DNA of 64,000 bases from Halopseudomonas xinjiangensis (GTDB lineage: Bacteria; Pseudomonadota; Gammaproteobacteria; Pseudomonadales; Pseudomonadaceae): positions 62,001 to 126,000 of the forward strand of contig NZ_LT629736.1 in assembly GCF_900104945.1 (NCBI RefSeq). The letters run 5' to 3'. Positions 35,501 to 44,886 of this stretch are shown here, piece by piece (the stretch's first letter is position 1; each line of letters opens with the position of its first letter). The position numbers were made by a program, and so were the translations under genes. Below the pieces are notes generated by a model, which saw only the letters and a list, made by a program, of their open reading frames with translations, was not told the DNA's origin and made no database searches.

Positions 35501-35718
35501 TATTGTCTTCCCGGTGTTGGCAAACTATAGAGGTGCGCCGCAGGCCGGTCAAACCGCTGCCGGGCTCCTGGTCCGGTCCCTGGGGCTGGATCGTCACGAC
35601 GCGCCCGACTGGACCCTTCACCCTCTTGCGCAGTAGATTACCCCCTACACGGTGCGGTCGATAGCGGTATTCGATCGGCCGGAACACCTTTTTTTGAACA
35701 GTCTGTGAGGCCCAGCAC

Positions 35719-36291
35719 ATGGCGTTGATGCCAGCCGCATTCGATTATGACCGTTACGCCCAGCTGTTCAGCGATGTTGGCGCTGCCAGCGCACCGCCGG
35801 AAGTTCACGGGCATCTTGTCGGGCGCCTCGCCGGAGGCAGTCGCCTGGATCACACCACTTGGCTGAACCTCGCCACCGAGCTGCTGGACGGCAGCGGCGC
35901 GCTGCCCGAGGCGGGCAAGGTCATGCTGATCCAGCTGTATGACGCCAGTCTCGCCCAGCTGAGCGGAACGGGCTTTGATATTACCCTTCTGCTCCCTGAC
36001 GATAGTGCGACGATCGACCATCGCACTCATGCGTTGGGTCAGTGGTGCGAAGGGTTTCTCGGCGGCTTCGGTCTGGTCGAGCGCAAGGCCGAGCTCAGCG
36101 AGGAAGCTGACGGCGTTCTGCACGATTTCGCTGCCATCGCTCAGGTGCAGACCGATCTGGATGAGTCGGAAGCCAATGAAGTCGATTTCATGGAAGTGAT
36201 GGAATATGTGCGCATGGCGACGCTGATGGTCTTCACCGAATGCCAGCCCACCGATGCCGATCAGGATCAACCCCCAGCGTCACTGCATTGA
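35719..36291 (+). CDS. UPF0149 (YgfB/YecA family) protein
   Basis: This 190-residue protein matches the UPF0149 pattern: PPEVHGHLVGRLAGG, LPDDSATIDHRTHALGQWC and EGFLGGFGL, with an acidic tail (TECQPTDADQD). In Pseudomonas this type of protein (YgfB) has been linked to regulation of ampDh3 and beta-lactam tolerance; that role here is by homology only. It heads the pepP-ubiH-ubiI operon and has GAGG upstream of the ATG. Confidence 0.92.
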   Translation: MALMPAAFDYDRYAQLFSDVGAASAPPEVHGHLVGRLAGGSRLDHTTWLNLATELLDGSGALPEAGKVMLIQLYDASLAQLSGTGFDITLLLPDDSATIDHRTHALGQWCEGFLGGFGLVERKAELSEEADGVLHDFAAIAQVQTDLDESEANEVDFMEVMEYVRMATLMVFTECQPTDADQDQPPASLH

Positions 36292-36302
36292 TGAGGTCAG
36301 TC

Positions 36303-37634
36303 ATGCGTATCACCAGGCAGGAATATGCACGCCGCCGCAAGGCACTGATGGCGCAGATGGAACCGGACAGTATCGCTATCCTGCCAGCCGCGCCGGTCTA
36401 CATCCGCAATCGAGACGTCGAGCACAACTATCGTCAGGACAGCGACTTCCAGTATCTGACCGGGTTTCCCGAGCCGGAAGCGGTCGCGGTCCTGATTCCC
36501 GGTCGTGAGCACGGCGAGTACGTTCTGTTCTGCCGCGAGAAGGACAAGGAGCGGGAGTTATGGGATGGCTATCGTGCGGGGCAGGAAGGAGCGGTAAGTG
36601 AATACGGTGCCGATGATGCCTTCCCGATCAACGATATCGACGACATTCTGCCGGGCCTGATCGAAGGGCGGGAGCGGGTCTATTACGTGATGGGTGCGAA
36701 CGAGGAGTTCGACCGCCGCCTCACCAGCTGGATCAACATCATTCGCAGCAAGGCGCGCCTTGGCGCGCAGCCGCCCAATGAGTTCGTCGCGCTCGATCAT
36801 CTCCTGCACGACATGCGCCTGTACAAGAACGCCGCCGAGGTCAAGCTCATGCATGCCGCCGGCGAGATATCCGCCGAAGCCCACATCCGTGCGATGCAGG
36901 TCTGCCGGCCGGGGATGTACGAGTACCAACTCGAGGCCGAGCTGCAGCACACCTTCATGCGTCACGGCAGTCGTTCGCCAGCGTACCAGTCTATCGTTGC
37001 CACGGGCCGCAACGCCTGCATCCTGCACTACACCGAGAACACATCGCAGATCCGCGACGGTGATCTGATACTGATCGACGCGGGTTGCGAACTGGACTGC
37101 TACGCCAGCGACATCACCCGGACTTTCCCGGCCAATGGGCGTTTCAGCACCGAGCAGCGAGCGATTTACGACATCGTCCTCGCCGCGCAGAAAGAGGCCT
37201 TCGAGCACATCGCGCCCGGCCGGCACTGGAACGAGGCGCACGAGGCAACGGTACGGGTCATCGTTGGCGGCCTGATCGATCTGGGCTTGCTCAAGGGCAC
37301 GGTGGAGGAGGTCATCGCCAACGAGTCCTATCGGCGTTTTTACATGCACCGTGCCGGCCACTGGCTCGGCATGGATGTACACGACGTCGGCGACTATCGC
37401 GTGGGCGGCGAATGGCGCGTGCTCGAGCCAGGCATGGTGATGACTGTTGAGCCGGGAATCTATATCGCGCCCGATGATGACAGCGTGCCGAAGAAGTGGC
37501 GCGGTATCGGCGTGCGCATCGAAGACGATGTGGTAGTGACCCGTGCGGGCTGCGACGTGCTGACCGACACCGTGCCGAAGGAAGCCGACGAAATCGAACA
37601 GCTCATGGCTGCAGCGCGCGAGACCGCTGCATGA
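36303..37634 (+). CDS. pepP: Xaa-Pro aminopeptidase P
   Basis: This 443-residue pita-bread-fold metallopeptidase cleaves N-terminal residues before proline. The metal ligands are visible: Asp pair in LIDAGCELDCYASDITRTF, His in MHRAGHWLGMDVHDVG, Glu in MTVEPGIYI and Glu in GVRIEDDVVV. I chose ATG 36303, with GAGGT seven bases upstream, over ATG 36291. It overlaps ubiH by ATGA. Confidence 0.96.
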   Translation: MRITRQEYARRRKALMAQMEPDSIAILPAAPVYIRNRDVEHNYRQDSDFQYLTGFPEPEAVAVLIPGREHGEYVLFCREKDKERELWDGYRAGQEGAVSEYGADDAFPINDIDDILPGLIEGRERVYYVMGANEEFDRRLTSWINIIRSKARLGAQPPNEFVALDHLLHDMRLYKNAAEVKLMHAAGEISAEAHIRAMQVCRPGMYEYQLEAELQHTFMRHGSRSPAYQSIVATGRNACILHYTENTSQIRDGDLILIDAGCELDCYASDITRTFPANGRFSTEQRAIYDIVLAAQKEAFEHIAPGRHWNEAHEATVRVIVGGLIDLGLLKGTVEEVIANESYRRFYMHRAGHWLGMDVHDVGDYRVGGEWRVLEPGMVMTVEPGIYIAPDDDSVPKKWRGIGVRIEDDVVVTRAGCDVLTDTVPKEADEIEQLMAAARETAA

Positions 37635-38818
37635 CCCGCGTCGTGACCATCGTCGGCGGCGGTATGGTTGGTGCCAGCCTGGCACTGGCCCTGCAGGGCG
37701 TTGCCCGCGAGCTTGGTTGGTCGATTCGTCTGGTCGAGGCTCACCCGCCAGCTCCGGGTAGTTGGCAGCCGAGTTACGATGCGCGCTCTACGGCGCTATC
37801 GCAGGGGAGCCGGAAAATATATCAACGGCTGGGGATCTGGGATCAGCTGCAAGAGCGAGTCGAGCCGATCCGCGAGATCCATGTGTCCGATCGCGGCCAC
37901 CCTGGTGCTGCGCGGATCGAAGCCAGCGCAGAACGCGTCCCTGCACTGGGCTACGTGGTCGAAAACGCCTGGTTGGGTGACGTACTCCTCGGTGCCCTGG
38001 ACCGGGACGTCATTCAATGGCTGGCGCCGGCTCGGGTGCTGAAGGCGCATGCCGAGCCCGGCGGTTATCGTCTTGAGGTCGAAGCTGGCAATGCTGTCGA
38101 GGACATGCATACCGATCTGTTGGTGGTCGCCGATGGCGGTCGCTCCAGCCTGCTCGACCAGCTGGGCATCTACCGTAAGGTGCAGCCCTATGCGCAGGCA
38201 GCCCTGATCGCTAACGTGACCACAGCCGCGGGGCATCATGCCGTCGCTTACGAGCGGTTCACGCCGACCGGCCCGCTGGCCCTGCTGCCCTTGTCGGGCA
38301 GCCGTAGTGCGCTGGTCTGGACCTTGCCGGAAGAGCAGGCCGCGGACGTCGCCAATCTTTCCGACGATGCGTTTCTGGATCGCCTTCAAAAGGCGTTCGG
38401 CTTCCGTATGGGTACGCTGACGCAGGTGGGTGAGCGCACCTGTTACCCGCTGAAACTGGTCGAGGCCGAGGAGCAGGTTCGCTCGGCACTGGTCGTACTC
38501 GGCAACGCCGCACACAGTCTTCATCCTATTGCTGGACAGGGCTTCAACCTGTCCCTGCGCGATGTGCAAGCCTTGGCAGAGACGCTTGGACGTGCAGGCC
38601 GGGAAGGGCGCGCGCCCGGCGAGATGGGTGTGTTGCAGAGCTATCTGGATGCCCAGCGCGGTGATCAATGGTTGACTACCGCGTTCAGTGACCGTCTGAC
38701 TCGGCTGTTCAGCAACCGGCAGCCGATTATGACATTGGGTCGCAACATCGGCCTGCTGGGCCTGGAGGTATTGCCGCCGGCCAAGCGCCTGTTTGCCCGT
38801 CAGGCTATGGGCCTTTAG
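37631..38818 (+). CDS. ubiH: 2-octaprenyl-6-methoxyphenol hydroxylase
   Basis: This 395-residue flavoprotein monooxygenase of ubiquinone synthesis has the N-terminal FAD motif VTIVGGGMVGASLALAL, the DG-type PHBH segment (LLVVADGGRSSLLDQLG) and the ribityl-binding GNAAHSLHPIAGQGFNLSL. ATG overlaps the pepP stop. The partner monooxygenase ubiI follows 19 bases later. Confidence 0.94.
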   Translation: MTRVVTIVGGGMVGASLALALQGVARELGWSIRLVEAHPPAPGSWQPSYDARSTALSQGSRKIYQRLGIWDQLQERVEPIREIHVSDRGHPGAARIEASAERVPALGYVVENAWLGDVLLGALDRDVIQWLAPARVLKAHAEPGGYRLEVEAGNAVEDMHTDLLVVADGGRSSLLDQLGIYRKVQPYAQAALIANVTTAAGHHAVAYERFTPTGPLALLPLSGSRSALVWTLPEEQAADVANLSDDAFLDRLQKAFGFRMGTLTQVGERTCYPLKLVEAEEQVRSALVVLGNAAHSLHPIAGQGFNLSLRDVQALAETLGRAGREGRAPGEMGVLQSYLDAQRGDQWLTTAFSDRLTRLFSNRQPIMTLGRNIGLLGLEVLPPAKRLFARQAMGL

Positions 38819-38837
38819 TTTTCCTTCGGAGGCGCAC

Positions 38838-40091
38838 ATGGCGCAGCAGTTCGATCTGATCGTGGTGGGTGCTGGCATGGTAGGCGCAACGCTGGCACGC
38901 GCAATGGCGGACTTGCCGCTGCGTATTGCGCTGGTCGATGGCATGCCGCTGCCCCGCGCCACCAATGAGCCTAAGACCGAGTCAGGCTACGACTCACGAG
39001 TGAGCGCGATCAGCGCTGCCTCCGAAAACATTCTGGATAACCTTGGCGTATGGCAGCGCATCCCGGGTGCGAGTCGCTCGCCGTACCGATACATGCGGGT
39101 GTGGGACGCTGAAGGTACCGGCGAGATCGGTTTCGACGCCGACGCGCTAGGTGAGTTGCGCCTCGGTCACATCGTGGAGAACCATCTGATCCAGAGCGCC
39201 TTGCTTGAAAGTCTGGCCGAAACCGGCATCGCTCTGTTCGGGGCGCAGCGGGTTGAAGGGCTTGTGCGAGAGCCGGATGGCTGGCGCCTGCTGCTTGAGG
39301 GCGGCCAGGCGCTGCAGGCTCCCCTGGTTGTGGCGGCAGACGGGGCCAAGTCGAAGTTGCGCGAGCTGGCGGGCTTCGAGATGCGCGAGTGGGACTATCT
39401 ACACAACGCCATCGTCACCACTATCCAGACGGAGCGCCCGCACCAGGCCACTGCCTGGCAGCGCTTCATGCCGTCCGGCCCGCTGGCCCTGCTGCCACTC
39501 AACGATCGCGGACAGGTGCATTACTGCTCCATCGTCTGGTCTGTGGTGCCGGAGCATGCCGGACGCATCATGGCGCTTGATGATGAGGCGTTTCGTGAAG
39601 AACTTGAGCAGGCATTCGAAAGCCGCCTGGGTCGGATTCTCGCTACCGATGTGCGCCACCGGATCCCGCTGCGCCAACGCCATGCCAAACGTTACGTGAT
39701 GCCAGGCCTGGCCTTGATTGGTGACGCCGCGCACAGCATCCATCCGCTGGCCGGCCAAGGCGTCAACCTGGGTCTGCTTGATGCCGCCGAGCTGTACGAT
39801 ACGCTGCGTGCTGCGCTGCAGCGCGGTGAGGGCCTCGGCGCGCTCGCTGTATTGCAGCGGTATGAGCGTCGACGCATGGGCGCAAACCTTGGCATGATGG
39901 CTGCGATGGAGGGGTTCGAACGTTTGTTCCATGCCGATGCGTTGCCTCTGCGCTGGGCGCGCAATGCCGGCATGCGTCTGCTGGACGGCCAAGCGATGAT
40001 CAAAGGCGGAATCATGCGCCGGGCGATGGGGCTGTCCGGCGATCTTCCTTCGCTTGCTCTGGATGGAGAAATAGCGCGGCCGAACGACTGA
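38838..40091 (+). CDS. ubiI: FAD-dependent ubiquinone hydroxylase (VisC/UbiI)
   Basis: This 417-residue paralogue of UbiH has FDLIVVGAGMVGATLARAM at the start, VVAADGAKSKLREL in the middle and GDAAHSIHPLAGQGVNLGLL near the end. The family hydroxylates ring C5 in aerobic ubiquinone synthesis. A GGAGG ribosome site precedes the ATG. It is the last gene of the ygfB-pepP-ubiH-ubiI run. Confidence 0.92.
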   Translation: MAQQFDLIVVGAGMVGATLARAMADLPLRIALVDGMPLPRATNEPKTESGYDSRVSAISAASENILDNLGVWQRIPGASRSPYRYMRVWDAEGTGEIGFDADALGELRLGHIVENHLIQSALLESLAETGIALFGAQRVEGLVREPDGWRLLLEGGQALQAPLVVAADGAKSKLRELAGFEMREWDYLHNAIVTTIQTERPHQATAWQRFMPSGPLALLPLNDRGQVHYCSIVWSVVPEHAGRIMALDDEAFREELEQAFESRLGRILATDVRHRIPLRQRHAKRYVMPGLALIGDAAHSIHPLAGQGVNLGLLDAAELYDTLRAALQRGEGLGALAVLQRYERRRMGANLGMMAAMEGFERLFHADALPLRWARNAGMRLLDGQAMIKGGIMRRAMGLSGDLPSLALDGEIARPND

Positions 40092-40116
40092 CGGCGCTCT
40101 GGTTGCGGGGCTAGAT

Positions 40117-40135
40117 TCAAATGATTATCATCTAG
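40117..40135. promoter_or_regulatory. Candidate Fur box upstream of the iron-binding protein gene
   Basis: The segment contains AATGATTATCAT. Its core ATGAT-T-ATCAT is a perfect palindrome and matches the central part of the 19-bp Fur consensus; outer bases match poorly (11 of 19 overall). It lies 29 bases before the start codon, where a repressor would block transcription under iron sufficiency. Confidence 0.7.
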
Positions 40136-40163
40136 CGTCTGTTTCCTACTGAGAGGCGTTTCC

Positions 40164-41165
40164 ATGTCCTTCTTGCGCTCCATCGCTACGGTCGGCCTTG
40201 CCGTCACCGCATTCAGCAGCTTCGCCGCACCCAAGGAACTTGTGGTCTATTCCTCCCGCCAGGATCACCTGATCCAGCCGGTATTCGATCTCTACACAGA
40301 AAAGACCGGCACCAAGATCCAGTTCATCACCGACAAGGAAGCTCCCTTGATGGCGCGCCTGCAGGCCGAGGGCAAGAATACTCCGGCGGATCTGCTGATT
40401 ACCGTCGATGCTGGCAATCTGTGGCAAGCCGAGCAGCAGGACCTGTTCCGCGCATTCGACTCCGATGTCATCGAAGACAACATTCCTTCCCAGTACCGCT
40501 CGCAGAACGACAAGTGGACCGGCCTGTCGCTGCGGGCGCGGACCATCGTGTACTCCTCCGACCGCGTCGATCCGAGCGAGCTGAGCACCTACGAGGCGCT
40601 GGCTGACGAGAAGTGGAAGGGCCGCCTGTGTCTGCGTACCTCGAAGAAGGTCTACAACCAGTCGCTGACCGCTACCATGATCGAGTCGCTGGGCGAAGAG
40701 AAGACTGCCGAAGTCATCAAGGGTTGGGTAGCCAACCTGGCTGCGCCGGTATTTTCCGATGACACCGCGCTGCTGGCCGCGATACATGAAGGTCAGTGCG
40801 ACGTGGGCATCGTCAACACCTACTACTACGGCCGCCTGCATGCGGACAACCCGCACCTGGCCGTCAAGCTGTTCTGGCCGAACCAGGACGGCCGTGGCGT
40901 ACACGTGAACATTTCCGGTGCCGGCATCACCAAGCACGCGCCCAATCCGAAAGAAGCCCAGAAGTTTCTCGAGTGGCTGACTACCCCCGAAGCGCAGCGT
41001 ATCTTCGCTGACGTCAACCAGGAGTTCCCGGCCAACGAGACGGTGAAACCGTCGGAGGAAGTCCAGGCCTGGGGTGACTTCAAACGTGATACCGTCAATG
41101 TCGAAGTGGCCGGCCGCCGTCAGCCGGAAGCGATCATGCTGATGGATCGCCTCGGCTGGAACTGA
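40164..41165 (+). CDS. Ferric iron ABC transporter substrate-binding protein
   Basis: This 333-residue periplasmic protein of the FbpA/HitA type has a signal peptide (cleavage near FAA, about residue 22), the opening [10 protein letters not shown], the iron-binding tyrosine cluster in [11 protein letters not shown] and the C-terminal MLMDRLGWN. It should bind Fe3+ with an anion. The Fur box upstream and the FbpB-like permease downstream fit iron-repressed uptake. Confidence 0.93.
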   Translation: MSFLRSIATVGLAVTAFSSFAAPKELVVYSSRQDHLIQPVFDLYTEKTGTKIQFITDKEAPLMARLQAEGKNTPADLLITVDAGNLWQAEQQDLFRAFDSDVIEDNIPSQYRSQNDKWTGLSLRARTIVYSSDRVDPSELSTYEALADEKWKGRLCLRTSKKVYNQSLTATMIESLGEEKTAEVIKGWVANLAAPVFSDDTALLAAIHEGQCDVGIVNTYYYGRLHADNPHLAVKLFWPNQDGRGVHVNISGAGITKHAPNPKEAQKFLEWLTTPEAQRIFADVNQEFPANETVKPSEEVQAWGDFKRDTVNVEVAGRRQPEAIMLMDRLGWN

Positions 41166-41218
41166 TCGAGGTTTGATCCTGGGCAAGACGCCGCTAGGTC
41201 ATTTGCCGATATACTGCG

Positions 41219-41239
41219 CGCCCGGTCCCTGACCGGGCG
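41219..41239 (+). promoter_or_regulatory. Hairpin between binding protein and permease genes
   Basis: CGCCCGGTC/GACCGGGCG forms a perfect 9-bp stem with a 3-base loop, 53 bases after the binding protein stop and 25 before the permease start. The tail (TGTTCGTTTCTG) is only partly T-rich. It probably protects or partly ends the upstream message, giving more binding protein than permease. Confidence 0.6.
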
Positions 41240-41264
41240 TGTTCGTTTCTGATCCGGAGTTGCT

Positions 41265-42893
41265 GTGCCCCACCGTTCCATTCCATCCAGACCGTACTGG
41301 CAGCTGGCAGCCTATGCTTGCGCTGCGCTGGTCCTGCTACCGCTTCTGGTGCTGCTCGTCAGTTGGCAAAGCGTTGACGGGCAGATATGGGGGCATCTGC
41401 TGGAAACCCAGATGGCGCGGCTGATTGGCAATACGCTGATACTGGTCTTTGGCGTGGGTATGGGCGTGATCGCCCTCGGTGTTAGCCTTGCCTGGCTGAC
41501 CAGTCTGTGTGAATTTCCCGGCCGCCGTATCTTCGATTGGGCGCTGATGCTGCCCTTTGCCATCCCGGCTTACGTGCTGGCCTTCGTCAGCATTGGCTTG
41601 CTCGACTTTGCCGGGCCCGTCCAGTCAACACTGCGTGACTGGTTCGGCAACGACTTTCGCCTGTTCTTTTCAATTCGCTCGCCAGGCGGCGTCGTCGTAG
41701 TGCTGACGCTGGTGTTCTATCCCTACGTTTATCTACTCGCGCGTAACGCTTTTCTGGCCCAGGGCCGCGGCCTGATGGAAGCGTCCCGCATACTTGGCCA
41801 TACCCCGTGGCAAGGTTTCTGGCGTGTCGCCATGCCTATGGCGCGTCCGGCGATCGGCGCGGGTGCTGCGCTGGCATTAATGGAAACGCTTGCGGACTTC
41901 GGTGCGGTGTCGGTCTTCAATTACGACACCTTCACCACTGCCATCTACAAGACCTGGTACGGATTCTTCAGCTTGCAGACGGCCACCCAGCTGGCCAGCG
42001 TACTGCTGGTGTTCGTCTTTCTCGCACTTTACCTGGAGCGGCGTGCGCAGGGCGCCCGACGCTTCCCAGGCGTCGACAAGCCCCGGCAGGGTGCGCTGTA
42101 TCGGCTCAAGGGCCCGCTCGCCTGGCTGGCCAGCGGGTATTGCCTGCTCGTACTCGGCGTGGCCTTTATCATTCCGCTGCTGCAGTTGGTCCACTGGTTG
42201 TGGTCCAGCGCATTCAACGATCTCGACCAACGTTACTGGGCGCTGATTCGCAATACGTTGAGCCTCGGTGCAGCGGCGGCGGCAATGACCGTGAGCCTGG
42301 GCATACTGTTGGTGCTGGCCCGGCGGCTGCAGCCCTTTCGCCGGGTGCGCAGCGCGGTGGCGCTGGCCAACCTCGGCTATGCGCTGCCGGGATCGGTTCT
42401 GGCGGTGGGCATCATGTTCGCCTTCAGCCACATCGATAATCATCTTCTGATTCCGCTGCGAACCTGGCTCGGAGAAGAAGACCCCGGCACGCTGCTGGTG
42501 GGTGGTTTGTTCGCGCTTCTGCTGGCTTATCTGATCCGCTTCATGGCGGTAGCCTACGGTCCGCTGGACACTTCGCTTGCGCGCATCCGGCCGTCATTGC
42601 CGGAAGCCGCACACAGCCTGGGTCAGGCCGGGTGGGCAGTCTTCTGGCGGGTCTACCTGCCGCTGATTCTTCCGGGCGTGCTGAGCGCGGCGCTACTGGT
42701 ATTCGTCGACGTGCTCAAGGAAATGCCGGCCACGCTGCTGATGCGTCCGTTCGGCTGGGACACTCTGGCGGTGCGCATCCACGGGCTGACCGCTGAAGGC
42801 GAATGGGCGCGCGCTGCATTGCCAGCGATCACGCTGGTGCTGGTGGGTCTGCTTCCAGTCATCGTGTTGATCCGGCGTTCCGCCCGCCGCTGA
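41265..42893 (+). CDS. Ferric iron ABC transporter permease
   Basis: This 542-residue FbpB/HitB-type permease is a fusion of two homologous halves, each of six helices with its own EAA loop (EASRILGHTPWQGFWRV in the first half, EAAHSLGQAGWAVFWRV in the second). The two loops would contact an ATPase dimer. No ATPase gene follows; gcvT begins 84 bases later. The GTG start has GGAG six bases upstream. Confidence 0.93.
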   Translation: MPHRSIPSRPYWQLAAYACAALVLLPLLVLLVSWQSVDGQIWGHLLETQMARLIGNTLILVFGVGMGVIALGVSLAWLTSLCEFPGRRIFDWALMLPFAIPAYVLAFVSIGLLDFAGPVQSTLRDWFGNDFRLFFSIRSPGGVVVVLTLVFYPYVYLLARNAFLAQGRGLMEASRILGHTPWQGFWRVAMPMARPAIGAGAALALMETLADFGAVSVFNYDTFTTAIYKTWYGFFSLQTATQLASVLLVFVFLALYLERRAQGARRFPGVDKPRQGALYRLKGPLAWLASGYCLLVLGVAFIIPLLQLVHWLWSSAFNDLDQRYWALIRNTLSLGAAAAAMTVSLGILLVLARRLQPFRRVRSAVALANLGYALPGSVLAVGIMFAFSHIDNHLLIPLRTWLGEEDPGTLLVGGLFALLLAYLIRFMAVAYGPLDTSLARIRPSLPEAAHSLGQAGWAVFWRVYLPLILPGVLSAALLVFVDVLKEMPATLLMRPFGWDTLAVRIHGLTAEGEWARAALPAITLVLVGLLPVIVLIRRSARR

Positions 42894-42977
42894 TCTGTGG
42901 CGCTTCGGCGAGGCTGCACATACCAGGCGATTTGGCTACAATTCACCCCTTGCACACTGCTCCACTAAGGAACGTCA

Positions 42978-44063
42978 ATGGGATCGCGCACACCGCTCTA
43001 TGAGCAGCACCTCGCCGCGGGCGCCAAGATGGTCGATTTCGGCGGCTGGGATATGCCGCTGCACTACGGCTCGCAAATGGAGGAGCATCATCAGGTCCGG
43101 CGTGATGTGGGCATGTTCGATGTTTCCCACATGACCGTGATCGATGTCTCCGGAACCGAGGCCAAGGCTTATCTACAGTACCTTCTGGCCAATGACGTTG
43201 CCCGGCTTACCCTGAGCGGCAAGGCGCTGTACAGCGGCATGCTGAACGAAGACGGCGGTGTCATCGACGATCTGATCGTCTATCTGGTTGGCGGCGCGTA
43301 CCGCGTCGTGGTCAATGCAGCGACCCGCGACAAGGACCTGGCCTGGATGAATCTGCAGGCCGAACCCTTTGCCGTTAAACTCATCGAGCGCGAGGATCTG
43401 GCCATGCTTGCCGTCCAGGGGCCGCGAGCTCGTGCGGTGGTTTCTCAGGTCGTCAGTGACAGCCGCGCCGCGTTGATCAACGATCTCAAGCCATTTCAGG
43501 GCCTTCCCGACGGTCAATGGTTCATCGGCCGCACCGGTTATACCGGCGAGGACGGACTGGAAATCATGCTGCCTGCCGACCAGGCGGGCCCTTTCTGGGA
43601 TGCGCTGATCGGGGCCGGGTGCAAGCCCTGCGGTCTTGGCGCCCGCGATACGCTGCGTCTGGAAGCCGGCATGAATCTGTATGGCTCGGATATGGACGAA
43701 ACCATTTCGCCGCTCGCCGCCAACATGGGCTGGACCATTGCCTGGGAGCCTACCGAGCGCGATTTCATCGGCCGCAAGGCGCTGGAGGCCCAGCGAGACG
43801 CGGGCGACCAGCCGAAGCTGGTTGGCCTGGTGCTATCCGAACGCGCCGTTCTGCGCGGCCATCAGAAAGTCATCGTCGAGGGCGTCGGTGAAGGTGAGAT
43901 TACCAGCGGCAGCTTCTCCCCGACGTTGGGCGTCTCGATTGCCCTGGCTCGTGTTCCACGTGCTACCGGTAACTCCGCCAAGGTGGAAATCCGCGGCAAG
44001 CAGCTCGATGTTCGTGTGGTCAAGCCCAGCTTCGTACGCAACGGCAAGCCCGTTTTCGAATAA
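42978..44063 (+). CDS. gcvT: Glycine cleavage system aminomethyltransferase (T protein)
   Basis: This 361-residue protein transfers the methylene group from aminomethyl-lipoyl GcvH to THF, releasing ammonia. Diagnostic segments: [49 protein letters not shown] and the C-terminal [13 protein letters not shown]. It is the first gene of gcvT-gcvH-gcvP. Confidence 0.97.
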   Translation: MGSRTPLYEQHLAAGAKMVDFGGWDMPLHYGSQMEEHHQVRRDVGMFDVSHMTVIDVSGTEAKAYLQYLLANDVARLTLSGKALYSGMLNEDGGVIDDLIVYLVGGAYRVVVNAATRDKDLAWMNLQAEPFAVKLIEREDLAMLAVQGPRARAVVSQVVSDSRAALINDLKPFQGLPDGQWFIGRTGYTGEDGLEIMLPADQAGPFWDALIGAGCKPCGLGARDTLRLEAGMNLYGSDMDETISPLAANMGWTIAWEPTERDFIGRKALEAQRDAGDQPKLVGLVLSERAVLRGHQKVIVEGVGEGEITSGSFSPTLGVSIALARVPRATGNSAKVEIRGKQLDVRVVKPSFVRNGKPVFE

Positions 44064-44093
44064 GCATTACCCAACCCTTTTGAGGACAGTTCA

Positions 44094-44474
44094 ATGAGCA
44101 ATATCCCCGCCGACCTGCGTTACGCCTCCAGTCACGAATGGGCGCGCCAGGAAGCCGATGGCACCATCACCGTGGGTATCACCGATCATGCTCAGGATTT
44201 GCTGGGTGATGTGGTGTTCGTCGAGCTGCCGGAAGTCGGTCGCGAGGTCAACGCTGGTGAAGAGTGTGCGGTGGTCGAGTCGGTCAAGGCCGCCTCTGAT
44301 ATCTACGCGCCAGTCAGCGGTGAAGTCGTCGCCATCAACGATGCGTTGGGCGATTCGCCTGATCTGGTCAATGGCGAACCCTATGCCGGCGCCTGGTTCT
44401 TCAAAATCAAACCGTCCGATGCCAGCGAGCTGGACAAGCTGATGGATGCTGACGCTTACGGTTCTTCTATCTAA
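44094..44474 (+). CDS. gcvH: Glycine cleavage system H protein
   Basis: This 126-residue lipoyl carrier has the lipoylated lysine Lys65 in [19 protein letters not shown], preceded by [12 protein letters not shown]. It shuttles the aminomethyl group between the P and T proteins. Spacing to gcvT is 30 bases; 412 bases with palindromic elements separate it from gcvP. Confidence 0.97.
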   Translation: MSNIPADLRYASSHEWARQEADGTITVGITDHAQDLLGDVVFVELPEVGREVNAGEECAVVESVKAASDIYAPVSGEVVAINDALGDSPDLVNGEPYAGAWFFKIKPSDASELDKLMDADAYGSSI

Positions 44475-44488
44475 CGAACGTAGTGTGC

Positions 44489-44706
44489 GGTTCGCTGATT
44501 GGCTGGGGTTTGATGCGTGGTGAGATTCCGACTTCGCTGGTTCGGACACGCTACAAGCACATCCATGTGGGCTCGGCGGTGCCAGGTCCGACCGCCATGG
44601 ATGGCGGAAGTGTCGAAAATGCAGGAGCATTTTTCGACCAGGGCACCGACGGTCCGAACCAGCGAAGCCGGAACCTCCCGTTGGGACCGGTGTGAATCAG
44701 CGAACC
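44489..44706. repeat. Nested 218-bp imperfect palindrome between gcvH and gcvP
   Basis: The outermost arms GGTTCGCTGATT (44489-44500) and AATCAGCGAACC (44695-44706) pair perfectly. Inside them, 44522-44546 pairs with 44653-44677 over 25 bp with two mismatches. Internal small hairpins are CCGCCAT/ATGGCGG (44592-44607) and a GTCGAAAATGC stem (44612-44638). The arrangement resembles a MITE or REPIN-like mobile palindrome. No coding frame is convincing. Confidence 0.8.
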
Positions 44707-44736
44707 CTTCGGAGCGCGACGCTACAGTAGATGCGG

Positions 44737-44824
44737 GATGTCTCGGTGCTGGACCGTCCGCGGCAGGGATGCCGCGGATGAGCCTACATGGACGTATTCA
44801 CGGCGTGTCCAGCACCGAGGCATC
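44737..44824. repeat. 88-bp palindromic element just before gcvP
   Basis: Outer arms 44737-44754 and 44807-44824 pair over 18 bp with one mismatch (core CTCGGTGCTGGAC/GTCCAGCACCGAG). Inside lies a perfect 8-bp hairpin CCGCGGCA-GGGA-TGCCGCGG (44758-44777), then a segment containing CCTACATGGACGTATTCACG that I recall as common in Pseudomonas intergenic repeats. It lies 62 bases before the gcvP start. Confidence 0.75.
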
Positions 44825-44886
44825 ACGTAGGCACGGCATCTTCGCCAGGACTACTCAGATCTTTAATACTTCTTGCAGGTAACCCC

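Noticed and set aside
44788..44886. Upstream extension of the gcvP frame by 33 codons
   Set aside because: It lies in the palindromic element, has no GcvP similarity, and a proper start follows at 44887.
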